DNA from: Dictyoglomaceae bacterium
GTDB lineage: Bacteria; Dictyoglomota; Dictyoglomia; Dictyoglomales; Dictyoglomaceae
Assembly: GCA_026417425.1 (NCBI GenBank)
Contig: JAOADF010000075.1
Coordinates: 1-14,078 of the forward strand
DNA length: 14,078 nt
Direction: 5' to 3'
In this document: one piece after another, positions 1 through 6,928 of the stretch
Layout: each line of letters begins with the position of its first letter
How positions within the stretch are numbered: the stretch's first letter is position 1
Translations under genes and position numbers: made by a program
The notes under the pieces: generated by a model
The model's database searches: none
The model's input: only the letters and a program-made list of their open reading frames with translations
What the model was told of the DNA's origin: nothing

Positions 1-520
1 AGGAATAGCCACCTTTACTAATTATTGTGTTTCCATAGCAAAACCTTATGGTGTCAAAATCTTAGATACAAGAAAAACTACACCTCTTCTTAGAATATTA
101 GAAAAATATGCAGTAAAAATAGGGGGAGGAGAAAATCATAGGTTTGCTTTATATGATATGGTTTTAATAAAGGATAATCATATAAAAATTGCAGGAAGTA
201 TAACGGAAGCCATAAAAAGGGTAAGGGAAAGAGTTTCCCCCTTTTATAAGATAGAGGTAGAGACAGAAAACTTGGAGCAGGTTGAAGAAGCCTTAGAAAA
301 TAAAGCAGACATTATCATGTTAGATAATATGGATATAGAGACTATTAAAAAAGCAGTAGAAATAATTAAGGGAAGAGCATTAATTGAGGTATCGGGAAAT
401 ATAAAACCAGAGGATATTAAAAATATTGCTCCATTAGGGATAAACTTTATCTCCATGGGTAAATTAACCCATTCTGTAAAAAGTTTGGACCTTAGTCTAG
501 AAGTTATTAAGGTTGAATAA
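1..520 (+). CDS. nadC: Nicotinate-nucleotide pyrophosphorylase (quinolinate phosphoribosyltransferase), 3' part
   Basis: This enzyme converts quinolinate and PRPP to nicotinate mononucleotide, CO2 and pyrophosphate in de novo NAD synthesis, in the cytoplasm. The reading frame is open from base 2, so the gene starts before the window and about 172 C-terminal residues are visible. Family hallmarks are present in order: the ILDTRKTTP segment (substrate-binding Arg/Lys), LEKYAV, the GGGENHR loop, LYDMVLIKDNH with the active-site Lys, then the phosphate-binding end of the barrel (IMLDNMD, IEVSGNI, ISMGKLTHS). The C-terminus looks complete. The stop codon overlaps the start of the next gene (TAATG), so the two are translationally coupled. 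An upstream nadA/nadB operon is likely, but it lies outside the window. Confidence 0.95.
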   Translation, partial: GIATFTNYCVSIAKPYGVKILDTRKTTPLLRILEKYAVKIGGGENHRFALYDMVLIKDNHIKIAGSITEAIKRVRERVSPFYKIEVETENLEQVEEALENKADIIMLDNMDIETIKKAVEIIKGRALIEVSGNIKPEDIKNIAPLGINFISMGKLTHSVKSLDLSLEVIKVE

Positions 521-1180
521 TGGGAAAAAGAAAAATTGCATTAAGCTGGCCCGAAGGAAATATTAATTATAAAAGAGCTTTAGAGAAACTTGATATTCCC
601 TATATAGTGCTTTCACCAGAGGAAGAAATAAAATGGAAAGAAATCTCTGGTATCATCTTAATTGGCGGAGAAGATATAAATCCTTGTTATTATAATGAAA
701 AAATAAATGCAGAAAATCTTCAGATAAATGAGAAAAGGGACCAATGGGAATTTAATCTGATAAAGGAGACCTTTAAAAGAAAAATACCTATTTTAGGAAT
801 ATGCAGGGGATGTCAACTTATAAATGTATTCTTTTGGGGCTCCCTATATCAAGATTTAAAAAGATATAAAGAGGAGGGAAAAATTTCTCAGATTCATTGG
901 CGAGAAGGAGGAGAAGATTCCTTTCATAATGTTTATATAGAAAAGGATACTAATCTTTATAAAATTTTAGGAAAAGAGGAAATAATAGTAAATAGTAGCC
1001 ATCATCAAGCAATAAAAAGGCTTGGCAAAAATCTAAAAGTATCTGCAAAATTTATAGATAATGGACTTGAAATTATAGAAGGTATAGAGCACGAAAATTA
1101 TCCCTGAAAGATTAAATTGCGAAGAATCAGATAAGATTTTGGAGAGTATGATGAAAATAAACAAGGAAGGAACTCTCTAA
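520..1180 (+). pseudogene. Peptidase C26 / class I glutamine amidotransferase-like protein (PuuD type), broken near the C-terminus
   Basis: Members of this family hydrolyse gamma-glutamyl bonds (for example gamma-glutamyl-GABA) with a Cys-His-Glu triad. The open frame 520-1107 gives 195 residues. It has GGEDINP at about 49-55, the nucleophile elbow LGICRGCQ with Cys95, and the late motif SSHHQAIK. Relatives then continue through a strand ending in G-V-Q-W/F-H-P-E, which supplies the catalytic His and Glu. Here the frame reads EHENYP and stops. The expected continuation appears in the +1 frame at 1103-1180 as PERLNCEESDKILESMM followed by a stop inside the terminator loop. I infer a deletion of roughly nine codons plus a frameshift that removed the catalytic His. 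The start overlaps the nadC stop by one base, so the two are probably cotranscribed. It is most likely inactive; a non-hydrolytic role cannot be excluded. Confidence 0.8.
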
Positions 1181-1199
1181 GGAGCTCCTTCCTTATTTT
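1163..1199 (+). terminator. Intrinsic terminator of the nadC operon
   Basis: A 9-bp stem (AAGGAAGGA at 1163-1171 pairs with TCCTTCCTT at 1186-1194) is extended after one mismatch by CTC/GAG around a 6-base loop, and is followed by ATTTT. It closes the nadC-amidotransferase transcription unit, and the original stop codon of the broken gene falls in its loop. Confidence 0.85.
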
Positions 1200-1207
1200 G
1201 ATGGAAG

Positions 1208-1501
1208 TTAGAAACTAAATAATAACCCAAAACCTATAGATAGAGCACTATATCCATCCTCAGAGGTGATGGGATAAATATATTTTAAATCAGCAAAGAC
1301 ACTAATAGTTTGTAATATATTATATTTAATTCCACCAGTAAAAGCTAAAAAGGTTAAATTAAAGGTTCCTTCGGGAAGTGTTAGCAATAAAAATTCAAAC
1401 CTACACCTACATAATACATCTACAGATTTTAAAATAGAGAAATAGGCTAAACCAAGTAATTCTATTAAGGATAAATTTAATCCAATGTAAAAACCAAACT
1501 T
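1208..1501 (-). pseudogene. C-terminal remnant of an outer-membrane beta-barrel protein
   Basis: On the minus strand a frame without a plausible start runs 97 codons from after an in-frame stop at 1502-1504 to a TAA at 1208-1210. It reads as amphipathic beta-strands: FGFYIGLNLSLIELLGLAY, then GTFNLTFLAFTGGIKYN, then SVFADLKYIYP, and the ending SALSIGFGLLFSF. A final strand with alternating hydrophobic residues and a terminal Phe is the usual signature of outer-membrane barrels. The middle part (VLCRCRFEFLLL) reads poorly, while the neighbouring frame gives YYVGVGLNFYC, so two compensating frameshifts are likely. No N-terminal half or signal peptide is found upstream on that strand; the space is taken by the transposase remnant. 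I call it a truncated, decayed gene. The exact family is not recognised. Confidence 0.65.
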
Positions 1502-1612
1502 TTAAGACATTCTTAGAGGTTGTTTGAAAAATTATAATAATACTTAAAAAAGAAAATTTTGAAATTGCGTATAATATTGTCGACTTCTATTTTGTGTTTT
1601 TTTTCATAACTT

Positions 1613-1659
1613 CCTAAGCTTGTTTTATACTTCATCTACCCTATAGAAGGATATTGAAG
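1613..1659. repeat. Short dispersed repeat, copy A
   Basis: About 47 bases resemble 13210-13258. The shared core on the plus strand is CCTAAGCTTG, then TTATAC, then TCATCTACC, then TAGAA. The copies differ by a few substitutions and single-base indels. On the minus strand both could encode a short tail, VDEV, before a stop, so the repeat may be the 3' end of a common mobile element. This copy lies at the point where the transposase remnant stops making sense. Confidence 0.5.
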
Positions 1660-1890
1660 TCGAAGTAAATAGACCTTCTTATATTAACAATTTGATTTCT
1701 TAGTTCATTATCAACTTTTAAACTATTAGGTTTTTCAGGATTTTTTCTTGATAAACCATAGATACCTTCAGAGATAAATCTTTTCTTTATCCTTATCATT
1801 TGTCTATAACTTAGGTTTAAAATTTTCTGATCCTCTTTAAGAGTAATTTACCTTTCAACTATATTCTGAATAACAATATATTTTTTTCAT
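1641..1890 (-). mobile_element. Remnant of an ISNCY/IS1202-type transposase (N-terminal helix-turn-helix part)
   Basis: On the minus strand a Shine-Dalgarno sequence (GGAGGAAGAG) precedes an ATG at 1890-1888. Read with small frame corrections it gives KKYIVIQNIVE, then ITLKEDQ, then KILNLSYRQMIRIKKRF, then SEGIYGLSRKNPEKPNS and NELRNQIVNIRRSIYFDFN. This matches the order typical of ISNCY transposases: LTxKEAAxILxLSxRQxxRIKKR, then EGxxGLxxxxRGKPSN, then Y-x-DF. It is broken by a stop in place of the Gly-Lys before ITLKE, by a frameshift near the start, and by an in-frame TAG at 1643-1641 after about 80 residues. The DDE catalytic core is absent. It is a dead fragment. I did not identify terminal inverted repeats. 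Confidence 0.75.
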
Positions 1891-2042
1891 CTCTTCCTCC
1901 GTAAAGCAATTTTTTCCATGTAATATCTTCCTCAAGATTTATAAATCCCCCTTGAAAAGAATATTACCAAATACTTGTGATATTTTTTTTAGAAATACAC
2001 TGGGATATTTTTATTTGTATACTACACAGATGTTTTTTCTTC
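1891..2042. other. Non-coding stretch between the transposase remnant and the operon promoter
   Basis: The stretch is very T-rich on the plus strand with several runs of T. I see no open frame with a ribosome binding site, no RNA gene and no clear hairpin. It may contain the former upstream end of the insertion element. Confidence 0.5.
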
Positions 2043-2071
2043 TTGACTCTCAATATATTATGATGTAAAAT
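2043..2071 (+). promoter_or_regulatory. Sigma-A-type promoter of the sugar operon
   Basis: The -35 box TTGACT (2043-2048), a 17-bp spacer and the -10 box TAAAAT (2066-2071) stand just upstream of the first gene of the operon. The predicted leader is about 30 bases and ends in the ribosome binding site AGGAGG at 2095-2100. It is the only good promoter seen ahead of the ten-gene set. Confidence 0.7.
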
Positions 2072-2078
2072 TATCATA
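2059..2078. promoter_or_regulatory. Possible operator overlapping the -10 box
   Basis: The inverted repeat TATGAT-N8-ATCATA straddles the -10 hexamer of the sugar operon promoter. A repressor bound here would block RNA polymerase. The half-sites are short and A+T-rich, so a chance origin is possible. Confidence 0.35.
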
Positions 2079-2106
2079 TCAATATAATAATCATAGGAGG
2101 TAATAT

Positions 2107-2862
2107 ATGAGTGCAGATCTTTATTTTGAAAGAATCATAGAGATATTAAAAAAGGTCAAAGAAACCCAGAAGGAAAATATAAGAAAAGCAAGTGAACTTA
2201 TGGCAAAGGTTATTTCTCAAGGAAGAGCAGTTTATACTTTTGGTTCAGGACATTCTGTTCTTCCAGCTCAGGATGTATTTCCAAGATATGGGACTTTTGT
2301 TGGAATACAACCCATTCTTGATTCAAGGCTCATGTGGTTTAATATTTTAGGTCCTGGTGGAGTAAAAGAACTTTTATGGCTTGAAAGAACCGAAGGTTAC
2401 ATAAAGAATGTTTTAGACCAATATCCCATAACTGAAAAGGATGTGGTTATAGTTTATTCCCATGGAGGACTCAATCCTGCCCCTGTTGAGGTGGCTTTGG
2501 AGGCAAAAAAGAGAGGGGCAAAGGTGATTGCCATTACCTCTATGGAAAATCAAGAAAAAGCAAAAGCAGTTCATTCTTCAGGTAAAAAACTTTCAGATAT
2601 TGCAGATATCACCATAGATAATGGAGTTCCTCCAGAAGATGCATTGGTTGAAATTGAGGGAAGAAAAGAAAAAATTTCAGCAGGTTCCACAGTGATGGGA
2701 GTAGCGATAACTATGGCTCTTGTTGCTGAGACTGGGAAAATTTTAAACGAAATGGGAAAACTTCCCCCAGTATTTATGTCTCCCAACATCTGTAATGATC
2801 CAGAACATAATAACAATGTTTTCAAAGTATATAGAGAGTTTTATTTGAACTTATTTAAATAG
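2107..2862 (+). CDS. SIS-domain sugar isomerase-like protein (UPF0309 type)
   Basis: Cytoplasmic protein of 251 residues, the normal size for the UPF0309/SIS_2 group of phosphosugar-binding proteins. After a helical N-terminus comes the nucleotide-like phosphosugar loop: VYTFGSGHS at about 42-50, with Ser/Thr-rich contacts. A second half follows with VVIVYSHGGLNPAPVEVALEAKKRGAKVIAITS (two pieces, about 113-145), the usual SIS strand-loop-helix. SIS proteins bind phosphorylated aldoses, ketoses or amino sugars and often isomerise or deaminate them; the precise reaction of this subgroup is not established. ATG 2107 is chosen because AGGAGG lies 6 bases upstream. As first gene of the operon, with a kinase as last gene, it probably handles the phosphosugar made after import and cleavage. 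Confidence 0.85.
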   Translation: MSADLYFERIIEILKKVKETQKENIRKASELMAKVISQGRAVYTFGSGHSVLPAQDVFPRYGTFVGIQPILDSRLMWFNILGPGGVKELLWLERTEGYIKNVLDQYPITEKDVVIVYSHGGLNPAPVEVALEAKKRGAKVIAITSMENQEKAKAVHSSGKKLSDIADITIDNGVPPEDALVEIEGRKEKISAGSTVMGVAITMALVAETGKILNEMGKLPPVFMSPNICNDPEHNNNVFKVYREFYLNLFK

Positions 2863-2893
2863 ACTAAGAACTTGAATTATTAAAAAGACTTAT

Positions 2894-2926
2894 AAAGGAG
2901 GGATTTTTATGAAATCATTAATATAA
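2894..2926 (+). other. Five-codon leader ORF with a strong ribosome binding site
   Basis: AAAGGAGGG at 2894-2902 is well spaced from ATG AAA TCA TTA ATA TAA (2909-2926), encoding MKSLI. It lies in the 107-base gap before the first binding-protein gene, which has its own AAGGAGG and start. The ribosome site closely resembles that of the second binding-protein gene (AAAAGGAGGGATTTTCT before ATG). It could be a regulatory upstream ORF or the leftover start of a lost gene. Confidence 0.4.
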
Positions 2927-2969
2927 ATAATTTAATTTCCAAGAAAAAATTATAAGGAGGAAAAGAGAT

Positions 2970-4211
2970 ATGAAGAATAAAATATTTTTAATAATTTTTA
3001 TATCTATTCTTATAAGCTTAATATATGCTCAGCCTTCTGTAGTATTAAGAATAGCTATACATTCAGATTTTGATAGAGAAGGTTTTGATTTGTATTTAGA
3101 GGAATATTCCAAATTACATCCTAACGTGAGATTTGAGAAGGAAGTAGTTCCTTTTGAAGAATATTTAACTAAGCTTCTTACGGATCACTTGGCAGGAAAT
3201 CCAGCAGATATTTATCATATCTATTCTCTTTGGGGTGTTCAATTAGTAAGAGATAAAATTCTCTCCGATCCTCCCTCAAACGTAATACTAGATGTCAGAA
3301 AAAATTATCATTCTGTTGCAATAAAGGGTGCAACAATAGATGGAAAAATTAGGGGAATACCCACAGAGATAGATAATTATTGTTTAATTTATAATAAAGC
3401 TTTATTGAGAAAAGAAGGATTTACAGAACCCCCAAAAACTTGGGAAGAACTTATTAATATGGGTAAAAAACTTACAAAATACGATGCAAGAGGAAGAATA
3501 ACTCAATATGGTTTTGTATTCTTAGCGGGATGGGATTCTGCAGTAGTTCATCCTTACTTATCCTTAGTATATTCCAATGGTGGAAAATTTTTAAGTAGTG
3601 ACGAAAAAAGATGCCTATTGGACTCTCGTGAAGCAATCTCTGCTTTAGAGGCAGAAGTGAGGCTTTTTAAAGAAAAGATCACTGATTTATCTGGTAATGT
3701 TTTTGACTTTCCTAATGGAAATATTGCAATGATGATAATGGCTCCATGGATAGAAAATAATTTAAAGACAACCATGGGAGAAAACTATAAAGATGTAGGA
3801 GTAGCTCCTATTCCTTATCTAAAAAAGCCAGCAACTCTTCTTTATACATGGTTCTTTATGGTTGATAGCAAGAGTAAGTATAAAAAAGAAGCATGGGATT
3901 TTCTAATGTGGTTTTCTTCTGAAATTCAAAAGAATAATACTACCCGTTTAGGCGATTATTTGGTAGAAAAAGTAGGTGCTATACCAAGTAGATTAATAGA
4001 TTTACAAAATCATCCTGAACAATTATATGATCAATTTACAAAAACCTTTGTAGAAGAGCTTAAAAATTCTATTGCTGAACCAAATATTCCTAATGGAGCA
4101 AAAATTAAGACAATCTTGATGAATGAAATTGTAACAGCATGGAAATTAATAAAGACTCCTGAACAAGCACTTAAAGATGCTGTGAAAGAGATAAATAAGC
4201 TTTTACAATAA
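2970..4211 (+). CDS. ABC sugar transporter, extracellular solute-binding protein 1 (family 1)
   Basis: Captures an oligosaccharide outside the cytoplasmic membrane and delivers it to the adjacent permeases. It has 413 residues. The signal peptide has Lys residues, a hydrophobic stretch to about residue 19, and a likely signal peptidase I site LIYA/QP; there is no lipobox Cys. The mature part shows the family-1 pattern: an early hinge strand, NPADIYHIYSLWG, GKIRGIPTEIDNYCLIYNK and PPKTWEELINMGKKL, then AGWDSAVVHPYLSL, and APWIENNL and VGVAPIPYLKKPAT in the closing lobe. ATG is preceded by AAGGAGG at 9 bases. It is clearly paralogous to the protein at 9104-10393, with the segment AGWDSAVVHPYLSL identical. 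A perfect hairpin follows the stop and may keep its mRNA level above that of the permeases. Confidence 0.93.
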   Translation: MKNKIFLIIFISILISLIYAQPSVVLRIAIHSDFDREGFDLYLEEYSKLHPNVRFEKEVVPFEEYLTKLLTDHLAGNPADIYHIYSLWGVQLVRDKILSDPPSNVILDVRKNYHSVAIKGATIDGKIRGIPTEIDNYCLIYNKALLRKEGFTEPPKTWEELINMGKKLTKYDARGRITQYGFVFLAGWDSAVVHPYLSLVYSNGGKFLSSDEKRCLLDSREAISALEAEVRLFKEKITDLSGNVFDFPNGNIAMMIMAPWIENNLKTTMGENYKDVGVAPIPYLKKPATLLYTWFFMVDSKSKYKKEAWDFLMWFSSEIQKNNTTRLGDYLVEKVGAIPSRLIDLQNHPEQLYDQFTKTFVEELKNSIAEPNIPNGAKIKTILMNEIVTAWKLIKTPEQALKDAVKEINKLLQ

Positions 4212-4224
4212 GGAGTTTAAATAT

Positions 4225-4258
4225 GGGGACTATCAATATTCTTTTATTGATAGTCCCC
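4225..4258 (+). terminator. Intercistronic hairpin after the first binding-protein gene (attenuator or mRNA-stabilising element)
   Basis: A perfect 14-bp stem, GGGGACTATCAATA pairing with TATTGATAGTCCCC, encloses a 6-base loop and is followed by only three T residues before AGGAGG of the next gene. The short T tract suggests partial termination or protection from 3' exonucleases. Such structures between a binding-protein gene and its permeases commonly give excess binding protein. Confidence 0.75.
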
Positions 4259-4281
4259 TTTAGGAGGAGTAATTAAATATC

Positions 4282-5175
4282 ATGACAAATAAACATTTAT
4301 ATACTATATTGTTCTTATTGCCTGTGGCCATTTTTTATATTATTCTTGTTTTTTATCCTGTCTTCTTTTCTATATATGTATCTTTTAAAGACTGGAATAT
4401 GCTTAAATCTCCATGGAATAGCCCTTTTGTAGGATTAAGTAATTATAAGAAAGTTTTTTCTGATGATATTTTTATAAAAGCTTTTTCAAATACATTGATC
4501 TTTTCTATATCAATTATTTTAATTGGTATCCCCTTATCTTTAGCAATTGCAGTCTTGCTTACAAAAGTAAAAAATAATGCAATCTGGAGATATATTATTT
4601 TTATTCCTGCAATTGCCCCTCCTATAGCAATTGGTATGACATGGATGTTCTTATTTGATCCAACCTATGGTATTATCAATTTATTCCTTAATTTTTTAGG
4701 ATTACCGGAATTAGAATGGCTTGCAAGTCCAAAACATGCAATATTTGCAGTTATCATTGTTGGTATTTGGTCCTCCTTAGGACTTAATACTCTTATATTT
4801 TATGCTGGGTTAAAAGATATTCCTCATATCTATTATGAATCCGCTAAAATTGATGGAGCAAATACTTGGAAAACTTTCATTAACATCACTCTTCCTTTAT
4901 TAAAACCAGTAACATTATTTATACTCATAACAAATATTATAAGTTCTTGGCAAGTGTTTGATTTGGTTATTGGACTTACTGGGCAAAAATTAGCAACTCC
5001 AGGAGGACCTGCAAATAGTACTCAGGTAGTAGTATTGTATATGTATCAAACTGCCTTTCGATATTTAGAAATGGGAAAAGCTTCTGCAATGGCTTTTATT
5101 CTCTTTAGTATCCTCTTTGCTTTTTCTTGTATTTCTCTGTTATCTATGTATAGAGGGGGATTTGAGAATGTCTAA
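4282..5175 (+). CDS. ABC sugar transporter permease 1a (MalF/UgpA type)
   Basis: Integral inner-membrane subunit of 297 residues with about six hydrophobic spans, the first at about 8-30. The cytoplasmic EAA loop that docks the ATPase is at about 186-208: ESAKIDGANTWKTF followed by ITLPLLKP, matching the EAA-x3-G-x9-I-x-LP consensus. It pairs with permease 1b to form the channel for the upstream binding protein. AGGAGGAG lies 12-14 bases before the ATG, a long spacing, but a stop just upstream in frame leaves no better start. No ATPase gene is in the operon, as is usual for carbohydrate-uptake (CUT1) systems sharing an MsmX-like ATPase. It is paralogous to permease 2a. Confidence 0.92.
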   Translation: MTNKHLYTILFLLPVAIFYIILVFYPVFFSIYVSFKDWNMLKSPWNSPFVGLSNYKKVFSDDIFIKAFSNTLIFSISIILIGIPLSLAIAVLLTKVKNNAIWRYIIFIPAIAPPIAIGMTWMFLFDPTYGIINLFLNFLGLPELEWLASPKHAIFAVIIVGIWSSLGLNTLIFYAGLKDIPHIYYESAKIDGANTWKTFINITLPLLKPVTLFILITNIISSWQVFDLVIGLTGQKLATPGGPANSTQVVVLYMYQTAFRYLEMGKASAMAFILFSILFAFSCISLLSMYRGGFENV

Positions 5176-6025
5176 AAGTCTTAAAACCATATTTGTTCAA
5201 CTAATTTATCATGCTTTATTGGCTCTCTTTGGAGTAAGCTTTATACTCCCTTTACTATGGCTCTTTTTATCTTCTCTAAAAACTAACATGGAAGTGATTG
5301 CAAGACCTCCAGTATGGATTCCAAAGAATCCTCAATGGGAAAACTTTATAGAAGTATTTAAAAAGGTTCCATACAGCAGATATTATATGAACAGTTTAAT
5401 AGTATGTAGTTCTATAACTATTTTTGTATTAATTACAAGTCTAATTACGGGCTATGTTTTAGCGAAATATAGATTTCGATTAAGAACACCTATTTTTCTA
5501 CTAATTATTTCTACCTTAATGTTACCCTTTTTTCTCTTTGCCATTCCTGATTATTATCTTTTTTATAATATAAAATTTGGAGAAAGAAATTTATTAAGTA
5601 CTATTTGGGCTCTTATAATTCCATTTATAGTAAGTCCTTGGGGAATCTTTTTAACTAGACAATTTATTTTAACAATTCCAGATAGTCTTATCGATTCTGC
5701 AAGAATTGATGGATGTAGTGAATTAAGAATTCTTTTCCAGATTATTTTCCCTCTTTCATTACCTGCTATAGTGACAGTTGCAATTGTAACTTTTATAACT
5801 CAATGGAATTACCTCTTCTGGCCTCTTATTGTAAGTACTTCCTTTCCCAAATTAATGACTTTACCTGTTGGAATGAGAATGTTATCTATGGCCTTTGATC
5901 CTGCAAGAAATCAGCAACTTATATTTGCAGGACTGTTTGTGGGAACTATTCCTTCAACAATTTTGTTTTTATTATTACAAAAATATTATGTTGAAGGGAT
6001 GAAAATTACAGGTCTTAAAGAGTGA
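5168..6025 (+). CDS. ABC sugar transporter permease 1b (MalG/UgpE type)
   Basis: Second membrane subunit of the first transporter, 285 residues and about six spans. The N-terminal SFILPLLWLFLSSLKT region and the PPVWIPKNPQWENF periplasmic segment are typical of the MalG-like half. The EAA loop lies at about 176-198, DSARIDGCSELRILF followed by a Pro-containing end; it has Cys where Ala is usual. I chose ATG 5168 over an in-frame ATG 51 bases upstream, because the longer version adds 17 residues lying inside the previous gene, while 5168 sits 8 bases into the 1a stop (ATGTCTAA) with a purine-rich AGAGGGGG ahead. The same 8-base overlap joins permeases 2a and 2b. Confidence 0.91.
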   Translation: MSKSLKTIFVQLIYHALLALFGVSFILPLLWLFLSSLKTNMEVIARPPVWIPKNPQWENFIEVFKKVPYSRYYMNSLIVCSSITIFVLITSLITGYVLAKYRFRLRTPIFLLIISTLMLPFFLFAIPDYYLFYNIKFGERNLLSTIWALIIPFIVSPWGIFLTRQFILTIPDSLIDSARIDGCSELRILFQIIFPLSLPAIVTVAIVTFITQWNYLFWPLIVSTSFPKLMTLPVGMRMLSMAFDPARNQQLIFAGLFVGTIPSTILFLLLQKYYVEGMKITGLKE

Positions 6026-6037
6026 GGTGAGATTAGT

Positions 6038-6907
6038 ATGAGGATTATTTCATATATTCTTTTTTGTTGGTTAATATTATCCTTCTTGGCATTAGGGAAT
6101 ACTTCATCTCAAAGAATTATTTTCACATCTCAAAGAGATGGTATTAAGCAAATTTACATGATGAATACTGATGGTAGTGATCAGATAAATATTAGTAAAA
6201 GTGAATTTAATGAATTTCATCCCAATATTTCTCCTGATGGTTCAAAGATTGTCTTTGTTTCTGATAGAAGTGGGAATAATGAAATATATTTAAGAGATTT
6301 ACATAGTTTTTCCATAATTCCTCTTACTAAAAATCAACATAATAATATTTATCCAAGTTTTTCTCAAGATGGAGAAAAAATAGTTTTTGCTTCAGATTTG
6401 GATGGAGACTATGATATTTATATCTTAAATTTAAAGGGAAATAAGATTGATAAGATAACCCAAAATGATATAGATGATATAAGCCCATCTTTTTCCCCTG
6501 ATAATAAAAGTATTGTATTTGTCTCGGAAAAAGAAGGGAATAAGGAAACTTATTTATTCGATTTAGATAAAATGGAGGAAAGAAGATTAACTTTTAATGT
6601 ATCTAATGACTTATTTCCTTCTTTTTCCCCTGATGGAAATAAAATTGTTTTTACTTCTGAAAGAGATGGAAATAGAGAGATTTATATTATGAATAAAGAT
6701 GGAACATCTCAAAAAAGATTAACAGCTAATATTGCTCATGATTATTGGGGTCGATTCTCAATAGATGGAAATAAAATCGTCTTCGCCTCTTATAGAGATG
6801 GAAATTCAGAGATATACATTATGGATTCTGATGGAAGAAATGTAAAAAGATTAACTTTTGAGAAAGCATGGGACTCTGAACCATGCTGGGGTAAAATAAT
6901 TTTTTAA
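6038..6907 (+). CDS. Secreted six-bladed PD40/TolB-like beta-propeller protein
   Basis: Predicted exported protein of 289 residues: the N-terminal hydrophobic segment (about 4-20) reads as a signal peptide cleaved near ALG/NT. The rest is six repeats of 43-44 residues beginning at about 26, 70, 114, 157, 201 and 244. Each follows the PD40 pattern SPDGxKIVFxSxRDGNxEIYxMxxDGxxxxRLT. The last strand (CWGKIIF) probably closes the ring against the first. TolB and periplasmic sugar-lyase propellers share this fold, but there is no TolB N-terminal domain and no tol-pal genes nearby. Position between a permease and a glycosidase, 12 bases after the former, suggests a role in binding or processing the imported glycan outside the membrane. 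GAGGTGAG supports ATG 6038. The function is not known. Confidence 0.85.
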   Translation: MRIISYILFCWLILSFLALGNTSSQRIIFTSQRDGIKQIYMMNTDGSDQINISKSEFNEFHPNISPDGSKIVFVSDRSGNNEIYLRDLHSFSIIPLTKNQHNNIYPSFSQDGEKIVFASDLDGDYDIYILNLKGNKIDKITQNDIDDISPSFSPDNKSIVFVSEKEGNKETYLFDLDKMEERRLTFNVSNDLFPSFSPDGNKIVFTSERDGNREIYIMNKDGTSQKRLTANIAHDYWGRFSIDGNKIVFASYRDGNSEIYIMDSDGRNVKRLTFEKAWDSEPCWGKIIF

Positions 6908-6911
6908 ATTT

Positions 6912-6928
6912 GGGGAGGGATTACTTTG
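6912..6928 (+). promoter_or_regulatory. Ribosome binding site that decides a TTG start for the glycosidase gene
   Basis: GGGGAGGGA at 6912-6920 is 5-7 bases ahead of TTG at 6926-6928. The next in-frame ATG (codon 20) would cut into the first barrel strand, SVWYGAKRARAP. TTG is therefore the start. Confidence 0.7.

Noticed and set aside
1201..2042. Riboswitch or structured leader before the sugar operon
   Set aside because: The region is explained by decayed minus-strand genes, and the predicted leader after the promoter is only about 30 bases.
5117..5167. Upstream ATG for permease 1b
   Set aside because: It has no ribosome site, lies within permease 1a, and adds residues absent from its paralogue. 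ATG 5168 reproduces the 8-base overlap seen in the second cassette.
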